Made by a program: the position numbers and the translations under genes. 64,000 bases of DNA from Apiosordaria backusii (taxonomy: Eukaryota > Ascomycota > Sordariomycetes > Sordariales > Lasiosphaeriaceae). This document shows, in pieces, positions 11,666 through 22,594 of this stretch. The stretch's first letter is position 1; the number at the start of each line of letters is the position of its first letter. The notes under the pieces are model-generated. The model ran no database searches. It worked only from the letters and a program-made list of their open reading frames with translations, and had not been told where the DNA came from. The stretch spans positions 2,046,001 through 2,110,000 of the forward strand of contig JAUKTV010000003.1 of assembly GCA_030549205.1 (NCBI GenBank). The letters are read 5' to 3'.

Positions 11666-12908
11666 AGATAACGATGCTCTCTCTCCAGGGCGTAGACCTG
11701 GAGGTGCGGAATCAGAAGAGCACCGGCTCGAGCGAGTCCGGTGTCAAGAGAGGGGTGAGGATGAAGGGTAGAGTTTGGCAAACAATTCGGCGGATAGGTC
11801 ACAGTCCGGGTTATTGGACCCAGCACTCATAGTCACGGCAAGAACAGACGACCAGTGGCAAGTGCCAGCTGGGCCCGGACAGACACTCCCATCCCATCCT
11901 CTGGAGGTAACTGCCGCGTGATTGCGCACATCTCCTTCCATCACAAACTAACGTCGGGCCGGTGATTGTCTTTCCTTCCTCCGGAACATGTCTCACCGCT
12001 CAAGCCCACCAGTCACTGCCTCACCTTCCTCCCTCACTTTGTCTTTGCTTGCAGGCCACATCATTACCATTCGTGATCGTCCTTGCCAAAGTTATCACCC
12101 AATGTACCTAGTTATCCCGGCTAGTCACCTCCACATCCACATCGGGACAGTGGACTCAAGCTCCCACACGCAAACCATATCCCCGGAAATACTTGACTTA
12201 TGAATAAACGGCTCTGCGCCTGACTCACTGACAATACATATTTGACTGTTATTTAGTAGATTTGTAATGCTTTTACGAAATTGTGAGCCATTGTAGAAAT
12301 GTAACGGCTTGACATGTGATGGCCTTGAAATGTCATCAACTGAAATACAAAAAAGGACTGAGACGCAGTGAATGGAGATATACTGCCATGAACCAGCTTT
12401 CAGAATGGAGTGGAATGATGGCTAAGATATCGTGGCGGGTATAATCACAAGTGTGTGAGTGCCGGATGGCTTAGGTACCGATTGAGCTATCTCATCACAG
12501 CACAACTAGCAGCTAGTTGAGTCGGTCGCTGAGGATGAATATAAGCCAACAGAAAATCGCAACTTTTGGGTTCCTTGCAATGTCATCTCGTCTTTCTTCT
12601 AGAATAGCTTGATGGGCTACAGTTGACCAGATAATTGCTGAAGTAATAAGGGGTAAGTCGTTTCCCATCATGTCATGTACTCTTATAGTCTAGTAACTAT
12701 ACATATATATACAACCTCCACTGTACCTATTATAACCCCTTCCCGTTTCCCCCCTCATATCCACTGTGCTTTTCCCAACCTTATATATATATCTACCTAT
12801 CCAGTATATATCTCATGCAAAACCAAACCCCCAAACCAAAAACTCCATCGGGGTATAGTAACCACCTTACATCACCTTTTCCCACCTCAACACTCACCCC
12901 ATCCCCTC
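11666..12908. promoter_or_regulatory. intergenic region upstream of the 965-aa gene, AT-rich in the middle
   Basis: This 1.2-kb region contains the promoter of the minus-strand 965-aa gene and the 3' UTR of the minus-strand transcription factor gene. Positions about 12,230-12,830 are AT-rich and include TATATA runs. No supported gene or RNA is visible. Confidence 0.4.
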
Positions 12909-13295
12909 CTACCCTTCCCTACCACTACCACCCCCCAAACTCCCCACCACACTCCCCCCAACACCCACATTATCAAACCCAATCCCCAACCCTCCCCCCT
13001 CATCATCACCACCCCCATCCATCATCTGACCCGGCACAAGCGCATCCCAAACCCTCGGCAACCCCCCAACCCCACCATTCAGCGCCCTCGGAGCATCATA
13101 CCACTTCCCCCCTTGGCCCCCCCTGGAATTAATCAACCCTGCCCACCCCCCTTCTTCGATAACCTGCCTTTCTTGTTCTACTACGTTTTTTACTGTGTCC
13201 TTTATCGTTACTATTCCTGGCAATCCCCCGAGTGTGATCTCTTGGCTGCTTTGATTTGGGGTTGGGGTTGGGGTTGGGCTCTGGCTCTGGGTATG

Positions 13296-13333
<38 letters not shown>

Positions 13334-15661
13334 TATGGCTCTGGGTATGGCTATAAGTTGAGCCACTGCCACTTGGGGGCGTCGCCTCTTTGGTTTGTTG
13401 TGCTGCTGTTGCTGTTGTCGTTGATGATGATGATGGGAGGGTGACGGGAAGCGGGGGCTGCGGCACCAAACTCGCAGGATTTATATTCTCCACTAGCAAA
13501 TCCACCGCTTTGTTTTTGGTTATAATATTAGATGTGTGCAGTGCAATGGTGTACAACGGCCCAGACAGGAGCGTGTCACTTAGGGGTTTGTTATTCTGCT
13601 CTTCCGCCCCCGCCCCCGCTGCTGCTGATATTGACGTTGCCGCCCCCGCCCCCGGCCCCGCTGGGGGGAGGACTCCTTCTTTATTATCACCTGCTGCTGC
13701 TGCTGTTGCTGCGGAGCAGGGGCGGGTATAGGTGCCCCTGGGACTGGCACGGGGATTTTGACTTGTTGTTGCTGTTGTTGTTGTTGTTGGGAAGAATGGG
13801 TGGTGGACATGCTCCGGTGCTGTTTGCTAGTGGTGACGTTCGATTGTTGAGACCAAGGTCTCATTTTTTGGCCGATTGGGCTTGTGGTGAGGGTTCGTGC
13901 TAGGGAGAGCATGTCGTGGAGGAGAGACTCCCACTCCATTTCTTGTTCTGGATCCACGTCGTCGTCGTCGTCGTCGTCGGCTTCGATGATCCCTTGTTGG
14001 AGGGAGGTGACGCTTAGGTGGGGTTGGGAGGTTACTGAACTGGGAGTGGGTATGGGAGTGGGTGGGGTGTAGCTGATCAAGAAGGGGTTTAATGCCAGGG
14101 AAGGTGGGAAGAATGGCGGTCGTTTTGGTGGGAGGGCTGGTATTCTTGAGACGAGGAAGAGGGCGGTTTTGAAGTAGAGGAGGTCGAGAAGGAGGATGTA
14201 CAGGTCGGGTGTGTTGGGTGTGATTGCGCCAAACCGAGCGAAATAGTCGGAGATGATGGGGCCGAGGCGTTTTGCCCTGGCTTGTAAGCATGCGGACTGT
14301 CGCCCTTCGGGCCGGATGGTTGATGCGGAGAGTTTGTACAGGAAGGCCATGGTGTCGTGCTGGAAGGTGGCCATTATCTTCCTTACTTCTTTGGTGTCTG
14401 ATATTACTATTGGCCCTTCGGTTGTCTGGAGACTTGAGCCGTCGTCGTAGACTCTTGAGACGTAGGACTTTTCGGAGATGACTGGGTGGATGGCGGTCGT
14501 GAAGAAGCACGATGTTACTTCTAGGCGGGCAAATAACTGGATGATATTGGGCATCTCCAGCCCGTCTCTTTGATGGCTCGTGCCGAGTGGTGGCCAGACG
14601 AATATCGAGGTATCGGATAGGCAGTCGAAAACAGAAAACGGCATGCTCTGTAAGATTCGGAGACCGTTGACGAGGTGCGTCACGGCTACTGAGTGGTTCG
14701 ACCTGACGGTTTCGAGAAAGATAAACGCCAGACAGCAGATGAGCGTGATCTTCACAGAATCCGTGCCTGTCGAGCCAACATGTCGTTGTATTTTTTCGAT
14801 CGATTTGTTGTACTGTTGAATGACATACACTTCTAGGGCGTCGCGAGTGAAGCCCTCGAGAACTTTTTGATTAGGGAATTGAACCAGCGTGTGAGCCGCC
14901 CCGAGGGCCACCACGGCATGCTTGACCGCTTCATCCTGACAACAGCTTGTCGATGGAGATATCACCTTGCTCCAAAACACGGTGTACGGAGACAGATATT
15001 GAGGCGTGCTGGGGTCAAACCACGTCGAAGAGGAAGATCGAAAACGGGCAAAGAAGCGCTTTTCCGTGTCGGTGCCGTCAATATCAGCAGGCGCAATCCG
15101 GCGCATCGACCGAAGAGCCTCACTCCATTGGCATGCCTTGACAAATTCCACTTTGGCCAACTCGGCTGTGCGGGTTGGGTCGGCGGGAGAGGATCGGTAG
15201 CGGGCGTAGGCCGAGCTCGAACCCTTGTCGTAACCATCACACGTCCTCCCCGTCGACGTGCACCGAAGACAAGCAGGCTTTTCCTCTCCACATTTTACTC
15301 GCCGGATTCTGTCGCCTTTGAGGTCAGAATCTTCTTCATGTCTCATCTCACACGAGGAAGAAGGTGCGTCATATAGTATTACTCACTTGCTGTCGATCCT
15401 TGTCAGCCACTGAATCACGGTTGTCGTCATGTTGGGGGCCTCTCAAACATACCAGGTGATGCAGCCGGTCCTGACTTTTGGTCTGCTCGCTCTCGTCCGC
15501 TTCTTGATCTGGCCCGAGGCTGTTGTAGTAGAAGTTGTTGTTATTGTTGATGTTGTAGGGGAATTCGTCGCCGATATTGAGGGGCTCGGGTTGCTGCTTT
15601 TGGTATTTCCCCCAGCTGTTTGTACATGTAGTGGCGGCAAACTTTGCAGCCCTTCGGCCAT
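12909..15661 (-). CDS. Zn2Cys6 transcription factor (Fungal_trans_2-like), with a 3-nt microexon
   Basis: Exon 1 (15661-15453) starts MAEGLQSLPPLHVQTAGG and ends inside the zinc cluster (KVRTGCITC). A 63-bp intron, a 3-nt exon CAA (15389-15387) and a 78-bp intron lead to exon 3 at 15308. Only this splicing gives the canonical cluster Cys67-X2-Cys70-X6-Cys77-X6-Cys84-X2-Cys87-X6-Cys94 (CKIRRVKCGEEKPACLRC). Both introns have CTGAC branch sites. The middle region (FARFRSSSSTWFDPSTPQYL, then AVKHAVVALGAAHTL) resembles the Fungal_trans_2 domain, so it should bind DNA and activate or repress unknown targets. Gln and acidic tracts follow. The exon 3 frame stops at 13580, but clear coding continues in another frame (LSDTLLSGPLYTIALHTSNI) to 12909. 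A 95-bp intron 13690-13596, or one missing base in the C6/G runs near 13,650-13,670, would connect them. The spliced version gives about 838 aa. The C-terminal connection is less certain than the rest. Confidence 0.8.
13258..13352. repeat. hexanucleotide tract encoding a Ser-Gln repeat
   Basis: On the + strand, GGTTGG and GGCTCT/TGGCTC units repeat here. Read from the minus strand they encode alternating Ser-Gln and Thr-Gln (SQSQSQ, with HTQ variants) near the C-terminus of the transcription factor. Length variation between strains is likely. Confidence 0.8.
15387..15389 (-). other. 3-nt microexon (CAA) in the zinc-cluster coding region
   Basis: The three bases are flanked by CGACAG on the 5' side and GTGAGT on the 3' side in transcript sense. 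They complete codon TGC (Cys70) and start codon AAA (Lys71). Splicing exon 1 directly to exon 3 instead creates TGA at this point. Confidence 0.8.
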
Positions 15662-17748
15662 AATGAGGATGAGATTTTCTCTCTCTATCTCCGTGCCTTA
15701 CTATATTCTCTGTCGAGTTTGTGTGTGTCCGGGAAACGGCCAAAACGGGACCATTCGGATAAGGGGAATGGGGTTTCTGTCCGGTTCAGTATTATTCGTG
15801 GTTTCCCCTCCCTTTTTGGATCTTTTAGTCGTGTTCCAGGGGCAATGTAATGTAAGCCAAGGTGAGGGTAGGTAGGCAAGTGGACACCGGGCTTGCTTGA
15901 CACTAATCAATAACCGGGCATAGATGCGCCCTCACAGATTCACAGATGCACGGCACCCGGCGAAGGAGAGCAGCGATAAAATAAAAACCCATGTCTGTTA
16001 CCTTACCCTTTGATCTTGCATCATTCTCGAGTTCAAAAAGCTCTCTTCTGCCTGGGCCACCTTGGCCCCCGTTTTCTGTCGACCACGCCGCCTTCTCACC
16101 ATCTCATCCACTCAGCTGGATCCTCATTTTTGTTTCTGTCTGTCTTGGTTTCCTATCTCTCGCTTGTCCAAGATGGCGACCGAGCTCTTGATCGACTGCT
16201 AGATGCAGTTCGAAATCGATGTCATTGAAGCAAAAAATGATGGTCCACATCATGTCGGCGTGCGGCCAAGCAACCACATGGCAGCCCGCCCCCCGGGCAT
16301 CGCCGGCGACGTGCGTCAGAGACATTTGTAGGGAGTATGCATGGAAGCATCCATGGAAAGCAACATGGGCAAGGCTATCTAAGGTAGCAAACTGTTTCTT
16401 TGGAAGCAAGGGCTCTGACTAAGATGAGGTACTCGAACAATCCAGCTCTGGGGAGTCGGGACGGCGGAGGCAGTCGGAGGAGAAGAGTCTCGCTAAGAAT
16501 AGTGGTACGGAATGTCGGTGCCTGGTGCCTGAGTGCTTGTGCTTGCAGTTTTCTGCCGGAGAGGGGTGCTGTAGTGCATGTGGTGGTGTGCTTGGACGGC
16601 GATGGTGGATGGTGGGATGCTGCCAGCCATGCCGTCAGAGTCCAGTCTGACAGGAGACAGCAACTTGGCTTCTGTCACCCCATCGTGGATAAGGTCTGAC
16701 ATGCAGTACCGTGAGTCTCGTTTGAGATGTTTGCGCTATGGTGTCGGCGGCGTGGACCATGTCGAATGGGGCTGCCTGTCCCGACTGTACACTAACTGCC
16801 CGTGTGGGGTTTGGGCGATGTGCTTTCTCGATCCGATCAATCCATCGTCTGATTTGGACGATCACTTCCGTAAACTGACTGAACTGTCCATCTCCGTCCG
16901 AGGCTTGTTCAAGGTTGGCACCCACTACCGGAGCACTACCGGCACGGAGCATGGAGTTTCGGAAGCTGGTTAGCACCGGAGCGTGTGCGACTTCCCCAGC
17001 CCGCTATCCCGCGACTAGTTAGCAAGGCCGGCTCGCTAAGACCCGCTATGCATCCGCTCCACAGGCTTCGGCCAAGAGCCTAAATGCGCTGTAAAACACC
17101 ACGCCGTTGCACCCTGTTTCCGACATGACTACGATCTGAAAATGGTCAATCTCAGATGTCGAGGTTCTGACTTGCTCGACAGCAGTGTAACACTCTATAC
17201 AGCTTGCAATCGCTAGATTAGGCACCCCCAAAAAGCACGTCCATGAATAGGTAGGTAGGCACCAGGCATCAAGATACAATAATATACTCAAGGTCTCAGT
17301 TCGGGGTCCCCGCTCGGTCTTGAACTGAGAAACCACTCGCCATTCCAAATCATCACCAAGACAATCATTTTAGACATTGCAATTGGTCTGAAAAGCATCA
17401 TCTCGGCAGCCGGCCTTGACACTCAATAAGGTACTCGGTGTGGATGTTTGCATGCTGCCTGCCTTATGTTCGAACCACCAGAATACAATGTGGCAAAATG
17501 TCGGGCATGGGATGAACTAATGTGCCTTCCTAATGCTTCAACTGAGCGTCGAGGAAGGAGTGAAGATGCCAGCTGAGAGAAGCATGAGGGCTTCCAGCCA
17601 GGAATAACCACCTGCACCCAAAGTCCCAAATACAGCCAACCAAGACTGCCGAGATGCTTGGATAACAACAACCCTTTTGTCAACACTCCCCGTCTTGTTC
17701 ACCCCGTTCGTTCAGTCTTACGAGGTATCCTACACCTTATCGACAACA
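15662..17748. promoter_or_regulatory. 2.1-kb divergent intergenic region
   Basis: It lies between the transcription factor gene (-) and the next gene (+) and must contain both promoters. Several ORFs of 100-130 codons occur on both strands at 16,400-17,350, but they overlap one another and none resembles a known family. I see no RNA gene. Confidence 0.4.
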
Positions 17749-19548
17749 ATGCAAGCATACACCCTCCCCGTGAGGAGCTACCGCCGCGACACAACCGCCT
17801 CAGAGCCCCCCGAGCACAGTCTCTCCAACGACCACGATCCCACCAACGCCCGCCGATCCACCACCCCCATCCCCTTTGTCCGCCGCCGCCTCAACGTCCC
17901 CAACACCTTTGCCGGCCTCTAGGAAAAGGACCCCAATCGACAGCCCGGGACCGTTGTTGTCCCCCCAGCCGCCGCCGCCGCCTTCCGGAACGTTTCCGTG
18001 CCATGTGCTCCCTCCTCCCGGATATCCACCAGCACTCAAGAGAACCGCCCCCCTAACCATCCCCATCTCCCCTCCAACAAGGAAAACAACCCCAACAACA
18101 ACAATACGAAATTCTCACACATTCTCACCCGCTTCGAGAATGGCTTCCTCGATTCCTCTCCCTCTATTCGACAGCATCAACCCATCACGCCAATAACCAA
18201 CCTCCCGTCATACTACTCCACCTACAGCCTCCCCACGCCCACCACCACTCTTTCTCGACTCCCCCAGCAAGCACCAACCCCACCCCCATCATCATCCATC
18301 CCGTCTTCCACCCCAGAAAAAAGAATCATATCCCCTTATCGGCATAGAACCTTCTCCTTTGAATCACCCCCCGCCTCACCCGAGTTGTTCGTCCTTCCCA
18401 ACCAGGGCGGGTTAGATATCGCTACTTTGTCATCGTCCAAAGATGATTTGACGCAGGATACCCCGACAATTGACATTAACCACACCCAAATCCGGAGCAC
18501 GTCGTCGTCGTACCCGTCAGAAGGGGCGTGTAGCCCCGAGCTGACGGTGTCACCGCCGTTGACGTTTGGGAGGAGGATACTTTCGAGTTTGGAGGCGTAT
18601 GGGTTTTTTTCGGCGCATTTGGATATTTTGCGGAGTGAGGAAGAGGATCGATCGGGTCGATCGGGAGAGGATGACAACAAAAGGTCGTCCCAGGAGCTCG
18701 TTGCCTCGCTTTACCCTGGGGAGAAGAAGCTTTCGCCTTCGGAGGCGGATATTGCGCATGCTATCTCGACCGTGAGGTCGCCGCCGGCGAATCGATACGA
18801 TAACTTTGCTTTTGAGGGGGAGGGGTTTGTCCTGCCTGCGCCGGAGAGTCCGATGGTGCGGTCGTTGTTGTTGACGGAGCATGTTTTGCTGGTGGGGGCG
18901 GAGGGAGTAGAAGGGGAAGGGGAGGGGGAGGGTACAGGGACAGCGACAGATGAGAATGCTTCTACGAGGTGCTTGCCTAGGGTGAGCACTGCGTTGTCGT
19001 TTCCGAGTCTTGATGGGGAGCAGCGCATGCCTTTTGTTCAGCAGGGGCAAGAGGGGCAGCATGTGAGTTTTGGCACGCAGTTGAAGTCGAGGATAAGTGG
19101 GCACTTTCGGAGGGGGGGTACCCATCATCATTCTCATCATCATCTTCTTCATCACTGTCATGGGAGGTCTAGTTCGAGACTTGGGGGAGGTGGGCACGGT
19201 ATCAGTGAGAAGAGTGACGGGGGGCATGGTGAGGAAGAGGAGGGGCCAAGGACGGCGAGGGGGGTGGCGGTGGATGTGAAGGGGTGGTTTGTTAGGGGGT
19301 TAAAGGCGGGACGGAAGGGGGTTAGGAGGGTTAGGAGGGGTTTGGGGCATGATGTGGGGGGTTTTTCGCCCGACAACAAGAAGGTAAAGGTTTTGCTGGG
19401 GGATGAGATGAGGGGTGGTGATGGGAGGGTTGAAAAGGAGAGGAGGAAAATACAGAAGAAGAGGGGAAACGGTGGTGGGGAGAGGGATAGGAAGGAGAAG
19501 AAGAAGGAGAGGAGTTTGAGAGGGAGGTTTTGGGGGTTGTTGGTGTAA
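17749..19548 (+). CDS. unrecognised Ser/Pro-rich protein with basic C-terminus; in-frame TAG at 17,920
   Basis: The ATG at 17749 (CAACAATGC) opens MQAYTLPVRSYRRDTT in the same frame that runs to the stop at 19548, 600 codons in all. That frame has very C-rich third positions on both sides of a TAG at 17920-17922 (TFAGL, stop, EKDPNRQPG). After the TAG the next in-frame ATG is only at about 18,850. Possible explanations are a CAG-to-TAG nonsense mutation, an assembly error, or an intron 17770-17922 (donor GTGAGG, acceptor CTCTAG), which is in phase but would remove strongly coding-like sequence. The protein is low complexity to about residue 270, then has ordered-looking segments (RILSSLEAYGFFSAHLDILR; ADIAHAISTVRSPPANRYDN), a His-rich patch and a very basic tail (KAGRKGVRRVRRGLGHDVGG). 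I do not recognise it. The tail could bind nucleic acid or membranes, which is inference. Confidence 0.65.
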
Positions 19549-20676
19549 TTATCATTGACTACGGGTTACATAAGAGATCACATTGGGGTTTTTGTGGTTA
19601 TGAGTTGGGTGTGTTGGATCACAAAAGCATAATTATGAACTGGATGACTGATGGGTCTTGAATGGGGACCTGTAATGGGATGTATGTTTTTCGGGGACTT
19701 GATTATTACTCTAGAAACGGTAGATAAACAGAACAGTTGTGTGTTCAAAACGGTTGTTCAGTCGTTTCCATTTGCTTGCCTCGGTAGGCAGGTATGTATC
19801 CTATCAACTGAGATGTCTCGAGCCCCTTTACACAACAGCAGCATTTGGTTCCAGCAGCTCGGTGATCTCTTCGGGAGTTGCGAGTGTGTATCAGTGAGCG
19901 AGTCCAAAGGTAGGTAACTAAGTGTGATGTCTGAGTAAGATTTTTGTTAAACACAGCGCCACCGCCGAACCAGTCGGACCAGTCGGAAGAGCCAAGTCGG
20001 TAGTTGAGCTTGAGTGTGTGTGTGTGTGTGCGTGTGTGCGTGTGTCTTATGTGGGAGGGACATTCTGTGTTACGTTTTACTGCATGGGGCGGCGAAACAC
20101 GGGGCTTACGAGTACCTACCTGGTACGGAGGGTTAAGGTAGGGCAAAGCTTGGGTGGGTGTTTGAGGTTTGCGGGTGGGCGGCGCAGTAATAGTTTTTGG
20201 ATAGGTAAGAGAGGATGACAATGGATAGGGGACGGGGATATGGGAGAGAGGTGACTAAGCTTCACCGAGGAGAATCGAGGTGAGTTTGCCACTGGAGCGC
20301 TGATGGTGAATACCTACTCTACTGTTTGCTTTCGAGCGGCGACTCGAGCGACCTGAGATTTCACTGACTTGGATTAGCTCAAGGGCCAAAAGAGCATCGA
20401 CGAGCAATCTTGGTGTAAAGCTGAAGTTTTGTGTCGATTATAAGTATCCTAAGTAAACCGTGTTGTTTTGATTCCATATCCGAAGCCAAGTGAAATCCAT
20501 CCAAGACCGCTGTACCAAAATATTCGCCCTTGCTGTGTATACCTACCCTTCAAGCCATCCATGCTATGATATACCTTCAAACCCAAAATACCCATATCCA
20601 AACCATGTCCAACCTGAAATACCCCATTCCTTACCCATTCCCCAGGAAACCTCCAGCCATAAACCAACAAGTCAAA
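19549..20676. other. convergent intergenic region with a GT microsatellite
   Basis: These 1.1 kb lie between the ends of two convergent genes. They hold 3' UTRs and an imperfect GT/GC-GT microsatellite (about 20,013-20,046). The ORFs present look random. No gene is supported. Confidence 0.45.
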
Positions 20677-22594
20677 TTAAAGCATATACCTAAACCCCCC
20701 CTCTCCGCCTTTATCCCCCCTCTCACCCTCCATCAACTGCACCCCCTCCTCCCCCTCCCTCTCCTTCTCCTCCCTCTCCCACCTCTTATTCACCCCATCC
20801 ATATACCTCACCAACCCAGCCGCCAACACCACCACCCCTCCCATAGCCGCAGCGCAAACCCCCATCCCGCTCGTGAAAAACGGCCCATCCCCATCAGGAT
20901 ACAACCTCGTCGCCACCAGCGGCCCCAACTGTCCAACAACTTGCATCAGCGCAAACCCAACGCCCTTTTCCTTCCCTCCTCCCTTTTGGTTGTTGACGTT
21001 CCATGCTATCGTCAGCACCACCACGTTAAAGAACCCGACTGCCGCGGGAAAGACAGCCGCGTAACGGAGCCAGCTGCCTGGTTCGAGGCCCATTCTCTCC
21101 GAGAATGCTAGGACGAGGTAGCCAGCGCAGGAACAGAGGGCGTGGCAGATGAGGAAGGGGCCTCGGGAGCGGTAGAGGTCTGATAGATATGCTGTTACGA
21201 GGACGATCAAAAACGATAATAGATATGGCGGTGCGGACAAGGCTTGGGAGGATAAAGAGGAGTGCCCCATTGCTGTTAGGATTGTCGGTAAGAAGGCCGG
21301 GAGGGAGGAATAGGCTAGGTTGGTGAGCATGATTATAACCGACGTTGTCCAGGCCACCGGGTCTTTCAACGCAGATAGGCCGCTCCCACTGCTAGAGGGG
21401 GCCGCTTGTTGATGCTCAGACTGTAACCTCACTCTCGCAATCTTCTTCTGCCTCGCCGTCAAAAACTGGGCTGTTTGCGGTGAGTCAGGGATGATCTGCC
21501 ATGCTATCCCCGCGATCAATATACACGGGAGACCTTCAATGAGGAACAACAACCTCCAAGGAGCGATAGGAATGACATTCGAAAGAGAAGTGATAGCGAA
21601 CGCGAGTGTCGAGCTGAAAGACGTCGCTAGTGGTGCCGCTGTACACAACATCAGTATCACCACAACAAAAAGTACCCAAGTTAGAAAGAGCATACCAGAG
21701 ATAAACACCGCCGTCCTCAACGCCAGCTCCCCCCTCCTAAAGAAAAAACTCAAATAAAACGGCACCCCCGTAAACCCCGCCTCCCCAATCCCCAGCAAAA
21801 ACCTCAGCCCGATCAACACCGGGTAACTCGTCGCCACCCCCTGCAAGCAAGCCACCACCCCCCACGAAGCAACCAGCACAGCAACATACACATGCGCCGG
21901 TATCAGCCTCCAGAGAATCGCCATCCACTCAAACAGCAGATACGCCAAGTAAAACGATGACAGAGCATACGAGTACAACTGCGGGTTGGGGGGGTCAGAC
22001 TGTAAATCGCTGTCCATGTTTGCTATCCTCGCGTTGCCGATATCTGTTTTTCATGGTCAGTTTACCATCCATGTTGAGGGTGAGCAAGGGGGGCATACTC
22101 GACCGATCCAAAAAAGCAAGCATATACAACACCGCCATGAAGACCACCACCTTCCTGTCGAATTTCCTCACCACGGCTTTTTCCTCTTGAAGAGTATAAA
22201 TGAACTCCTCCTTTTGGGGGTTGGGCTTGCGTTTAATCGTATGGGGTGATTGCTCCTCGTCGTCCTCGTCGTCATCATCATCATCATCATCATCATCATG
22301 CCCCCTCCCCCTCCGGCTCCTTCCCCTCCCTCGCTCAAAAAAGCCATATTCTTCTTCATTATCATGACCATATCCCTTTTCTGGATCATCTGACTCCGAC
22401 TCCCAGGATTCTGTCGTTGTGCTTGGGGGCGTGATGATCATTTTCCTGGTGGGTTTCCCATCTCCAGCGGTGGTCGAAGTTGACGGGGTTGATGAGATAC
22501 CTACATCTCCCACATGAATGTCGGTATTGTTCGCTGCCACCGTGGTAGATTGACCTTCTCTGTCGTCGCTGTTGCTGTTGTCCAACATCGTCAT
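20677..22594 (-). CDS. MFS transporter, anion:cation symporter type (Dal5/Tna1-like)
   Basis: Three exons, 22594-22099, 22043-21696 and 21638-20677, give 601 aa. Introns are GTATGC...AACAG (55 bp, CTGAC branch) and GTATGC...TACAG (57 bp). Splicing restores the family signature after TM1: AFLDRSNIGNARIANMDSDL. About 12 membrane segments follow, including SFYLAYLLFEWMAILWRLIP, ASWGVVACLQGVATSYPVLI and GLRFLLGIGEAGFTGVPFYL. That arrangement fits proton-coupled plasma-membrane uptake of organic anions or vitamins (allantoate, nicotinate and the like). The substrate cannot be told from sequence. The N-terminal ~130 residues are an unusually long cytosolic extension with an RGRGRSRRGRG patch followed by an acidic run of ten Asp (a CAT microsatellite on +, about 22,270-22,300). 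The C-terminal tail is charged (REEKEREGEEG). Confidence 0.9.

Noticed and set aside
12675..13361. 228-codon plus ORF opposite the transcription factor 3' end
   Set aside because: It consists of simple-sequence output and is explained by the Ser-Gln coding repeat on the other strand.
17046..17348. 100-codon minus ORF in the divergent intergenic region
   Set aside because: No supporting codon bias or family, other frames are equally open, and it is isolated in a probable promoter region.
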